Positions 26,411-33,980 of a DNA stretch of 64,000 nucleotides are shown here, piece after piece. Under the pieces are notes generated by a model. That model worked only from the letters and a program-made list of their open reading frames with translations, searched no databases and was not told the DNA's origin. Every line of letters begins with the position of its first letter. Position 1 is the stretch's first letter. The position numbers and the translations under genes are program-made. The DNA comes from Holtiella tumoricola (GTDB lineage Bacteria; Bacillota; Clostridia; Lachnospirales; Cellulosilyticaceae): NCBI RefSeq assembly GCF_027857615.1, contig NZ_JAQIFT010000074.1, positions 55,755 to 119,754 on the forward strand, in the 5' to 3' direction.

Positions 26411-26839
26411 ATGTCTATTAAAAACTTTTGCCTTAAAACCTTATGTATTGGTGTTATTGCAAGCCAATCTCTCACTCTTTTTGCAAGCGCTCCAAAAGTA
26501 GACCTTAATAATCCCCTTGCTATTAATTATGTATTAGAACAATTAGAAGATAAACTTGAAAAAAACTACGATAAACAATTTAAAGTAGATTGGGATTTTG
26601 ATATTCTCTTTAGTAATGGCCGTGTTATCATTGCTATAGAATATGATAAAGAAGATGCTAAGGCCTTCAAACAAATTTCTAAAGCTGACCTTGAAAAACT
26701 TCTTACTTCTATTATATCTGAGATTCAAACAAATCTAGGTACTACTACTATTCCTATTGAAGGTATAATTAAAGAAGATGATGCAAAACAACCTACCTAT
26801 ACTTTCATGTTTAAAAATGGAAAATTAGACATCAAATAA
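26411..26839 (+). CDS. Small secreted protein, paralogue of the next gene's repeat
   Basis: 142 residues with a signal peptide (1-25, cut near LFASA). The mature part is a single domain: a helix (NYVLEQLEDKLEKNYDK), then VDWDFDILFSNGRVIIAIEYD, an amphipathic helix ISKADLEKLLTSIISEIQTNLGT, and strands (PIEGIIKEDD, YTFMFKNGKL). The same order of elements occurs in the 375-residue protein encoded 117 bases downstream, as KMISLLEDDYEDK, VEWSFGLTYDS, ISSTKLTTMLEDICEDIQKNLGT. I know no name for this domain. It is divergent from uvrC and carries AGGAGG before the ATG. The likely place is the cell surface or outside. Confidence 0.75.
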   Translation: MSIKNFCLKTLCIGVIASQSLTLFASAPKVDLNNPLAINYVLEQLEDKLEKNYDKQFKVDWDFDILFSNGRVIIAIEYDKEDAKAFKQISKADLEKLLTSIISEIQTNLGTTTIPIEGIIKEDDAKQPTYTFMFKNGKLDIK

Positions 26840-26876
26840 TACTTTATTACAATTTCATTAATTTTCCAGAGTTAAA

Positions 26877-26905
26877 TTGAATTTTCGCCTCCTATTGAGT
26901 ATACT
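26877..26905 (+). promoter_or_regulatory. Promoter of the 375-residue secreted protein gene
   Basis: TTGAAT (26877-26882), 17 bases, TATACT (26900-26905). An imperfect dyad between TATACTTATGTTTAA (26900-26914) and the TTAAACTATGTATA tract near 26926-26939 covers the region just downstream and could be an operator. Confidence 0.6.
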
Positions 26906-26956
26906 TATGTTTAACAGCTTGTATTTAAACTATGTATACTTAAAGGAGGTTATTAT

Positions 26957-28084
26957 ATGAGCAAAAAAATGAAAAAAGCATTAGCATTAGGTTGTGCTAT
27001 GGCTATTGGAACAGGTGCATTTTCTACAAGTGCAGCAAACCTTACAAAAAATGTAAAAGCAGTTTATAACAATATTAAAGTTACATACGATGGTAGTTTC
27101 CAAACTCCTCAATATGAACCATTCATGATCGATGGTACTGTTTATGTATCTCTTCGTGATGCTGGTCAAATGACTAATAACAATGTAGGTTGGGATAGTT
27201 CAAATAAAACTGTTCAAATTTCTTCAAAAACACCTTCTACATCTGTAACAGAACAAGAGCTTGCAAATAAAAACTTAGAAATTGCTACTCTTAAAAACCA
27301 ATTAGCAGCAGCTGAGAAAAAAGTTGCATACTATGAACAACAAGAAGAAGATAAAAAAGAAGAAGAAGCTAAAAAACCAGACTTATCAGCATCAGGCATC
27401 AAAAAGATGATTTCTCTTCTTGAAGATGACTATGAAGATAAACACAATGTAGAGTGGAGCTTTGGCCTTACTTACGATAGTAAAAAAGAAGTATTAAACT
27501 TAACTGTATCTTACAGTAGTAAAGTAGATAAAACAGACTTTAATCGTATTTCAAGTACTAAACTTACTACAATGTTAGAAGATATCTGTGAAGATATCCA
27601 AAAGAATTTAGGTACTGTTGAAATTGCTGGTACTCTTGAAGACGATTACCAAGATGAAACAATTGGTTCATTCTCTTATTCAACAAAGGGTAGATTTAAC
27701 TACAATACAGAAATCAGTAATGCTTCATTAAAACACATGGAAGAAGATATTCTTGATTTAGTAGAACTTCCAGCTATCAATTCTGGTCTCATGACAGACG
27801 TAAAAGTAAAAATCATTGATGCTGAAGTTGAATTAGTAGATGGTGTTGTAATCTTCAACATTTTCACTGACCTTCCAGTAGCTAAAAAAGATAGCTGGAA
27901 TGATTTTGCAAGCAATGCAAATCGTTTAGAAAAACGTGTTCTTGAAAACTTCATAACTGATATCATTGAAGATTTCAAAAAAGAATATGGTGGTTCTGAA
28001 TACTCAGGTATAATTTCTACAGCTACAGAACGTATGATTGTTAAATACGAAGATAGTGAATTAACATTATATTCTTATAGATAA
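26957..28084 (+). CDS. Secreted stalk-domain protein with duplicated unknown domain
   Basis: 375 residues. Signal peptide (1-26, FSTSAA). Residues 35-95 form a copper amine oxidase N-terminal-like 'stalk' domain (PFMIDGTVYVSLRDAG, VGWDSSNKTVQIS). Then comes a coiled coil (about 95-145, Glu/Lys-rich) and two copies of the domain in the upstream 142-residue gene: repeat 1 about 148-245, repeat 2 about 255-375. No anchor motif (LPXTG, SLH) is seen, so it is either released or held by the stalk domain. The function is unknown; the stalk domain is common in Clostridia surface proteins. It has a good promoter and an AAAGGAGG site, and a terminator follows. Confidence 0.75.
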   Translation: MSKKMKKALALGCAMAIGTGAFSTSAANLTKNVKAVYNNIKVTYDGSFQTPQYEPFMIDGTVYVSLRDAGQMTNNNVGWDSSNKTVQISSKTPSTSVTEQELANKNLEIATLKNQLAAAEKKVAYYEQQEEDKKEEEAKKPDLSASGIKKMISLLEDDYEDKHNVEWSFGLTYDSKKEVLNLTVSYSSKVDKTDFNRISSTKLTTMLEDICEDIQKNLGTVEIAGTLEDDYQDETIGSFSYSTKGRFNYNTEISNASLKHMEEDILDLVELPAINSGLMTDVKVKIIDAEVELVDGVVIFNIFTDLPVAKKDSWNDFASNANRLEKRVLENFITDIIEDFKKEYGGSEYSGIISTATERMIVKYEDSELTLYSYR

Positions 28085-28087
28085 ATA

Positions 28088-28124
28088 AAAAATAGGTGTT
28101 GTACTTAGTACAACACCTATTTTT
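28088..28124. terminator. Bidirectional terminator
   Basis: A 17-base inverted repeat (ATAGGTGTTGTACT arms) with flanking A- and T-runs lies between the convergent secreted-protein gene and uvrA. Confidence 0.85.
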
Positions 28125-28150
28125 ATGATTAGAGGAAATACATCATACAT

Positions 28151-30976
28151 TTATAACATTTTCTTAAGGAACTTACCTGTGTAAGATTTCTCAACTTTTG
28201 CTACTTGCTCTGGTGTACCTGTTGCGACAATTTCGCCACCACGGCTACCACCTTCTGGTCCTAAGTCGATAATGTAATCTGCTGTTTTAATAACGTCTAA
28301 GTTATGTTCAATAACAACGACACTGTTTCCACCTTCTACAAGTCTATCTAAAATGCCTACTAATTTATGCACATCTGCAAAATGTAATCCTGTTGTTGGT
28401 TCATCTAAAATGTACATGGTTTTGCCTGTACTACGTTTGCTAAGTTCTGTAGCTAGTTTAACACGTTGTGCTTCCCCACCTGAAAGTGTTGTAGAAGATT
28501 GTCCAAGTCTTACATACCCAAGCCCTACATCATAAAGTGTTTGTAGCTTACGGCTAATAGCTGGGAAGTTCTCAAAGAATTTAAGTGCTTCTTCTACTGT
28601 CATTGCAAGTACGTCTGAAATGGTTTTATCTTTGTATTTAACTTCTAGGGTTTCTCTATTGTAACGTTTTCCTTTACATACTTCACAAGGCACATAGACA
28701 TCTGGTAAGAAATGCATTTCTATTTTAAGCATTCCATCTCCACGACATGCTTCACAACGTCCACCTTTTACGTTAAAGCTGAAACGGCCTTTTTGATACC
28801 CTTTCATCTTAGCTTCTTGTGTACCTGCAAATACATCACGAATCATATCAAATACCCCAACGTAAGTTGCTGGATTAGAACGTGGTGTACGCCCAATTGG
28901 AGATTGATCAATATGGATAACCTTATCTAAGTTTTCTAATCCCTTAATATCTCTATGAGCTCCTGGTTTCACCTTTGCACGGTTAAGGTCACGAGCAAGG
29001 CGTTTTAAGAGAATCTCATTAATTAATGTACTTTTCCCTGAACCGGACACACCTGTAATACAAGTTAATGTACCAAGAGGAATCTCAACACTTAAATTCT
29101 TAAGGTTATTTTCTTTAGCACCCACAACTTTAATTTTATTACCGTTACCTTTTCTTCTTTGCCCTGGGATTTCTATTTGCTTACGTCCACTTAAATATGC
29201 TCCCGTTTCTGAACCCTCACAGGCTAAGATAGTGTCTAGTGGACCACTTGCAATAATCTCTCCCCCATGTTCTCCTGCTCCTGGTCCAATATCTACAATC
29301 CAGTCAGCCGCATGCATAGTATCTTCATCATGCTCTACAACAATAAGGGTATTACCTAAATCTCTAAGTCTTACTAATGTTTGAATAAGTCTTTCGTTAT
29401 CACGTTGATGAAGTCCAATACTTGGTTCATCAAGAATATAAAGTACACCTACAAGCCCTGAACCAATTTGAGTTGCTAGACGAATACGTTGTGCCTCTCC
29501 ACCTGATAAGGTCCCAGAAGAACGTGAGAGTGTAAGATAATCTAACCCTACATCCACTAAGAAGCCAAGTCTTGCATTAATCTCTTTTAATACTTGAGCC
29601 CCGATAGCCTTTTGTCTATTGCTAAGCTCTACATCTAAGAAGAAGTTTCTAAGATCTCCAATAGACATGTTAGTTACATCATTAATATTTTTATCACCTA
29701 CTGTTACTGCAAGTGCCTCTGGCTTAAGTCTTGCACCTTTACAAGTCTTACAAGGAATACTTGTCATAAAACTTTCGTATTCATCACGCATACTTTCTGA
29801 AGAGCTTTCTTCATAACGACGCTTCGTATTACCCACTACACCATCAAAAGCATAATCATAGTTTCTTGTTCCATACTCTCCATGGAATGTGAATTGAACT
29901 TTTTCATCACCTGTTCCATATAGAATAATATTTTGAACCTTCTCTGATAACTGATTAAATGGTGTATCTAGATCAAATTTATATTTTTTCATTAAAGCTT
30001 CAAAAAGAGCATAAGCATAACTGTCTGGATTAGCAATAGAGCCCCATCCTATAACAGCAATCGCACCTTGTCTTAAACTAAGCTCTGGATTTGGGATAAC
30101 CAGTTCTGGGTCTACTTCTAGCTTTTCTCCAAGGCCTGTACAAGTTGGACATGCTCCAAATGGGTTATTAAAAGAGAATAAACGTGGTTCAATCTCATCA
30201 ATACTAATTTGGCAATCTGGACAAGAGAAGCTTTGGCTAAAATTAAGTTCTTCTTCACCATTAACTTCTGCAATCATAAGTCCACCTGATTGCTTCATAA
30301 CTGTTTCAATAGAGTCCGTTAGGCGTTTTTCAATACCTGGCTTTATAACAAGACGGTCAACTACAATATCAATAGAATGCTTTTTGTTCTTATCTAAATC
30401 TAACTCTGCTTCCGTTAAGTCATAAACTTCACCATCAATACGTGCACGAATATAGCCTTGTTTCACAGCTGTTTCAAGAACCTTTTCATGGCGTCCTTTA
30501 CGTCCTCTAACTACAGGTGCAAGTAACTGTACTTTTGTACGTTCTGGTAACTCCATCAGTTGGTCTACCATTTGGTCAATGGTTTGCTTTTTAATTTCTT
30601 TGCCACAGTTAGGACAATGTGGTACACCAACACGAGCAAAAAGTAATCTAAGGTAATCATAGATTTCTGTTACTGTCCCTACAGTTGAACGAGGATTCTT
30701 ACTTGTTGTCTTTTGGTCGATAGAAATAGCTGGAGAAAGTCCAGAGATATAATCTACTTCTGGCTTTTCCATTTGTCCTAAGAATTGTCTTGCATAAGCC
30801 GATAAAGATTCTACATAACGTCTTTGACCTTCTGCATAAATCGTATCAAAGGCCAAAGAAGATTTTCCTGAACCACTTAGGCCGGTAAAAACAATAAGCT
30901 GGTCACGGTTAAGTTCAAGATCAATATTCTTTAAATTGTGCTCACACGCACCTTTTATCATAATCTTATTTTTCAT
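28151..30976 (-). CDS. uvrA: Excinuclease ABC subunit A
   Basis: 941 residues, normal length. Two ABC-type ATPase modules: Walker A GLSGSGKSSLA near 31 and GVSGSGKSTLIN near 640, each with an LSGGEAQR signature. Zinc sites are visible as CPNCGKEI..., CPDC/CPTCTG (250-280) and CEACRGDGMLKIEM...CEVCKGKRYN (735-765), the last needed for damage recognition. It finds lesions and loads UvrB. On the minus strand uvrB lies upstream, with a 101-base gap holding a promoter and a LexA-type box, so uvrA has its own SOS-regulated start as well as possible read-through. Confidence 0.98.
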   Translation of the reverse strand: MKNKIMIKGACEHNLKNIDLELNRDQLIVFTGLSGSGKSSLAFDTIYAEGQRRYVESLSAYARQFLGQMEKPEVDYISGLSPAISIDQKTTSKNPRSTVGTVTEIYDYLRLLFARVGVPHCPNCGKEIKKQTIDQMVDQLMELPERTKVQLLAPVVRGRKGRHEKVLETAVKQGYIRARIDGEVYDLTEAELDLDKNKKHSIDIVVDRLVIKPGIEKRLTDSIETVMKQSGGLMIAEVNGEEELNFSQSFSCPDCQISIDEIEPRLFSFNNPFGACPTCTGLGEKLEVDPELVIPNPELSLRQGAIAVIGWGSIANPDSYAYALFEALMKKYKFDLDTPFNQLSEKVQNIILYGTGDEKVQFTFHGEYGTRNYDYAFDGVVGNTKRRYEESSSESMRDEYESFMTSIPCKTCKGARLKPEALAVTVGDKNINDVTNMSIGDLRNFFLDVELSNRQKAIGAQVLKEINARLGFLVDVGLDYLTLSRSSGTLSGGEAQRIRLATQIGSGLVGVLYILDEPSIGLHQRDNERLIQTLVRLRDLGNTLIVVEHDEDTMHAADWIVDIGPGAGEHGGEIIASGPLDTILACEGSETGAYLSGRKQIEIPGQRRKGNGNKIKVVGAKENNLKNLSVEIPLGTLTCITGVSGSGKSTLINEILLKRLARDLNRAKVKPGAHRDIKGLENLDKVIHIDQSPIGRTPRSNPATYVGVFDMIRDVFAGTQEAKMKGYQKGRFSFNVKGGRCEACRGDGMLKIEMHFLPDVYVPCEVCKGKRYNRETLEVKYKDKTISDVLAMTVEEALKFFENFPAISRKLQTLYDVGLGYVRLGQSSTTLSGGEAQRVKLATELSKRSTGKTMYILDEPTTGLHFADVHKLVGILDRLVEGGNSVVVIEHNLDVIKTADYIIDLGPEGGSRGGEIVATGTPEQVAKVEKSYTGKFLKKML

Positions 30977-31008
30977 TTTATCCCCTTCTTGCCTATCTTT
31001 TTAGAGTT

Positions 31009-31037
31009 ATTATAGCATACTAGAAGGCAAAATCAAA
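31009..31037 (-). promoter_or_regulatory. uvrA promoter
   Basis: TTTGAT (31032-31037), 17 bases, TATAAT (31009-31014) on the minus strand. Its -35 hexamer overlaps the LexA-type box at 31034-31047. Confidence 0.7.
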
Positions 31038-31047
31038 CATATGTTCG
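31034..31047. promoter_or_regulatory. LexA (SOS) box upstream of uvrA
   Basis: CGAACATATGTTTG on the minus strand fits the Gram-positive LexA site CGAAC-N4-GTTYG. Its overlap with the uvrA -35 box is what a repressor site needs. Confidence 0.85.
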
Positions 31048-31077
31048 TTTGTAATATTAGTCAATTTAAAATATTAC

Positions 31078-33072
31078 TTATCTAGATACAGAAAGCTGTT
31101 TAAGCTTAATTAGTGTATCTCTAAGCTCTGCCGCACGTTCAAATTGTAAGTCACGAGCAGCCTTTTTCATTTCCTTTTCTACTTTATCCATTGTTTTCTT
31201 AAGCTCTTCTGGATTCATAGATTCTGGATCTTTTTCTTTGAAGAATTCATCTTCTTTCTTCGTTGTTTTTGTTGCTACAATTAAGTCACGAATATCTTTC
31301 TTAATAGTCTGAGGTACAATACCATGTGCTTCGTTATAATCCATCTGGATTTGACGTCTTCTGTTGGTCTCCGAAAGAGCATTTTCCATAGACCTTGTTA
31401 CCTTATCAGCGTACATAATAACATGGCCTTCTGCATTTCTTGCTGCACGTCCAATGGTCTGAATAAGAGCAGTCTCAGAACGTAAGAAGCCCTCTTTATC
31501 TGCATCTAAGATTGCTACAAGTGAAACTTCTGGTATATCCAACCCTTCACGTAATAAGTTAATCCCTACTAATACATCAAATACACCTAACCTTAAATCA
31601 CGTACAATTTCTATACGTTCTAATGTATCAATGTCTGAGTGAAGATATTTTACTTTTACGCCCATTTCTTTTAAGTAGTCTGTTAAGTCTTCTGACATAC
31701 GTTTTGTAAGAGTTGTTACTAATATTTTTTCCCCGTTTGTAGTCAGTTTATTAATTTCACCAAGTAAATCATCAATTTGTCCTTTTACAGGGCGTACATC
31801 AATAGGTGGATCAAGTAGTCCTGTTGGACGAATAAGCTGTTCTGCAATACTTAGTGAATGTTCTAATTCATACTGTGATGGTGTTGCTGAAACAAACATA
31901 ATTTGATTTACTTTTTCTTCAAACTCATCAAATTTTAATGGTCTATTATCTAATGCAGATGGTAATCTAAACCCATAGTCTACTAAAACATTCTTACGTG
32001 CTTGGTCACCGTTATACATTCCACGAATTTGTGGGACTGTCATGTGAGATTCATCTATCATAATAAGATAGTCATCTGGGAAATAGTCAAGAAGTGTAAA
32101 AGGTGTACTCCCTTGTTCTCTCCCTGATAAATGCCTAGAGTAGTTTTCTACGCCAGAGCAATATCCCATTTCACGTAACATCTCTACATCAAAGTTTGTA
32201 CGTTGACTTAAGCGTTGCATTTCTAATAATTTATCCTCATTTTTCAGTTCAGCAAGTCGTTCTTTAAGTTCTTCTTCTATGCCTTCAATAGCTAGTTCCA
32301 TCTTATCTCTACTAATAGAATAATGAGATGCTGGGAAAATAGATACATGATCTCTATAGCCTAGTACTGCACCTGTTAAAGGATCAATTTCTGCTATACG
32401 ATCAATTTCATCTCCAAAAAATTCTACACGAACGGCTTTCTCAGAAGCACCTGCTGGGATAATTTCCACCGTATCACCTCTTACTCTAAAGGTGGAACGT
32501 GCAAAGTCCATATCATTGCGATTGTACTGAATCTGCACAAGTTTTCTTAGGACATCATCTCTATCCATTTCTGTACCTGTACGCAGCGAAAGAACTTGAT
32601 TTTCGTAATCAATCGGGTCACCTAACCCATATATACAGGATACACTGGCTACAATAATAACATCATTACGCTCTGATAAAGCTGCTGTAGCTGAGTGACG
32701 AAGCTTATCTATTTCTTCATTAACACTAGAATCTTTCTCAATATAAGTATCACTAGATGGCACATAAGCTTCTGGCTGGTAATAATCATAATAAGATACG
32801 AAGTACTCAACTGCATTATTAGGGAAGAATTCCTTAAACTCACTATAGAGCTGAGCTGCTAGTGTTTTATTATGTGCGATAATCAAAGTAGGTTTTTGAA
32901 CCTTTTCTATAATATTAGCCATTGTAAAAGTTTTTCCTGAACCTGTAACACCTAAAAGTGTTTGGTATCGGTTACCCTTTTCAATGCTCTTTACTAATTT
33001 TTCAATAGCTTGTGGCTGGTCACCCATAGGTTGAAATGCCGATTCTATTTTAAAGGGCTTATTTTGTTCCAT
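31078..33072 (-). CDS. uvrB: Excinuclease ABC subunit B
   Basis: 664 residues. Walker A GVTGSGKTFTMAN (39-51), the beta-hairpin YYDYYQPEAYVP that inserts between strands at the lesion (about 92-103), helicase motifs DESHMT and the QTIGRAARN motif VI, and a C-terminal UVR domain (LKKTMDKVEKEMKKAARDLQFERAAELRD) that binds UvrC. It verifies damage handed over by UvrA. It is the upstream member of the uvrB-uvrA pair. A poorer LexA-like site lies about 125 bases before the start. Confidence 0.98.
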   Translation of the reverse strand: MEQNKPFKIESAFQPMGDQPQAIEKLVKSIEKGNRYQTLLGVTGSGKTFTMANIIEKVQKPTLIIAHNKTLAAQLYSEFKEFFPNNAVEYFVSYYDYYQPEAYVPSSDTYIEKDSSVNEEIDKLRHSATAALSERNDVIIVASVSCIYGLGDPIDYENQVLSLRTGTEMDRDDVLRKLVQIQYNRNDMDFARSTFRVRGDTVEIIPAGASEKAVRVEFFGDEIDRIAEIDPLTGAVLGYRDHVSIFPASHYSISRDKMELAIEGIEEELKERLAELKNEDKLLEMQRLSQRTNFDVEMLREMGYCSGVENYSRHLSGREQGSTPFTLLDYFPDDYLIMIDESHMTVPQIRGMYNGDQARKNVLVDYGFRLPSALDNRPLKFDEFEEKVNQIMFVSATPSQYELEHSLSIAEQLIRPTGLLDPPIDVRPVKGQIDDLLGEINKLTTNGEKILVTTLTKRMSEDLTDYLKEMGVKVKYLHSDIDTLERIEIVRDLRLGVFDVLVGINLLREGLDIPEVSLVAILDADKEGFLRSETALIQTIGRAARNAEGHVIMYADKVTRSMENALSETNRRRQIQMDYNEAHGIVPQTIKKDIRDLIVATKTTKKEDEFFKEKDPESMNPEELKKTMDKVEKEMKKAARDLQFERAAELRDTLIKLKQLSVSR

Positions 33073-33196
33073 GCTTTTTCATTCCCTTCTATCTTAATTT
33101 TATTAACTAATAAAAGTATTGCTTCTACTTCTCTCTATCATACACTATGTACTAAAAAAGAAGAAGCTGTTGTACAAGATTTAACTCCCCATTTAT

Positions 33197-33210
33197 CGTA
33201 CACCAGTTCG
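33197..33210. promoter_or_regulatory. Possible degenerate LexA box upstream of uvrB
   Basis: On the minus strand CGAACTGGTGTACG keeps CGAAC and GT.CG but breaks the consensus at one base of the right half. It is 125 bases from the uvrB ATG. Low certainty. Confidence 0.35.
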
Positions 33211-33281
33211 ACGTCTATATGCAACATATTCTCTCTACAAATATCTTAAGAAATAAGTTTTATTCTACCTTATATAAATAT

Positions 33282-33315
33282 AAAGAGAGGCTGTTTATAT
33301 TAACAGCCTCTCTTT
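33282..33315. terminator. Terminator after the Cys-rich peptide gene
   Basis: Arms AAAGAGAGGCTGTT and AACAGCCTCTCTTT close a short AT loop. It lies downstream of the 33341-33505 gene on the minus strand; the T-tract is short. Confidence 0.65.
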
Positions 33316-33340
33316 ATTAGAAATTTAATTCTACCTTAAA

Positions 33341-33505
33341 CTATTTTTTACCACAACGATCGCAATTACCGCAATCTGTAACTTCATCATATGTTGAACT
33401 TGTTACATTATTTGATGCTTTATTAGTTACATTCCCGCAATTTGATCCACAGTTTGACCCACAATTTGATGCATTGTTATAGCTTGAATTTTTTGAGTTT
33501 TTCAT
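33341..33505 (-). CDS. Small Cys-rich protein, 54 aa
   Basis: An unrecognised gene with a near-perfect ribosome site (TTAGGAGGAGACAGACT before the ATG). The protein is Asn/Ser-rich with three tandem NCGS units (residues 14-24, NCGSNCGSNCG) and a C-terminal DCGNCDRCGKK. Six cysteines in total, three in the repeat and three at the end, could bind metal or form cross-links. There is no signal peptide. It lies just downstream of a DUF1540 gene, also Cys-rich, on the same strand with 69 bases between. It may be a metal-binding, spore-associated or modified peptide; nothing in the sequence decides. No radical-SAM maturase is adjacent. Confidence 0.6.
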   Translation of the reverse strand: MKNSKNSSYNNASNCGSNCGSNCGNVTNKASNNVTSSTYDEVTDCGNCDRCGKK

Positions 33506-33574
33506 AGTCTGTCTCCTCCTAAGATGTCATCTAAGCATAGTTAGTATATGATTTTACATTTACTTTATACTTAC

Positions 33575-33886
33575 CTATTCTTTACAAAAACTACTACATT
33601 CTGTTTCACCACAACGACATGCACCATTTCCTACTACTTCAATACTATCTGCATGACATTTACAATTATCATTATGTGTACAGTTTGTAGCTTGGCAGTC
33701 TACTTCTGAATCTACAGCTGGCACACCACTACAGTTATGAGCTCCACTGTCTTCTGTAAAACTATTACAGCAAGTACCTTCTGTGTGCTCCGTATTATTT
33801 GATCCATCCACATTGATATTTCCTAAACAACAACATCTTTCTGCATTATATGCACAGTTTTCTACACCACAATTTAATTTTGGCAT
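33575..33886 (-). CDS. DUF1540 protein with two Cys-rich domains
   Basis: 103 residues with AAGGAGG before the ATG at 33886; the frame extends 13 codons further but without a ribosome site. Two copies of a DUF1540-like module are visible: residues 5-47 (NCGVENCAYNAERCCCLGNINVDG...TCCNSF) and about 62-103 (DCQATNCTHNDNCKCHADSIEVVG...TECSSF). Each has about five cysteines in the pattern C-C-N-C-x-C-I-V-C-F, fit for zinc binding. Members are common in spore-forming Firmicutes and of unknown role. The first module begins right at the N-terminus, so there is no export signal. Confidence 0.85.
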   Translation of the reverse strand: MPKLNCGVENCAYNAERCCCLGNINVDGSNNTEHTEGTCCNSFTEDSGAHNCSGVPAVDSEVDCQATNCTHNDNCKCHADSIEVVGNGACRCGETECSSFCKE

Positions 33887-33980
33887 TTTAAAATCCTCCT
33901 TAGCGTAATTTAGGTTCAAATACACCTTTATTTTTACACCTTGGAGGATTTTTATACGATTAATTTATATCATTTAATTT

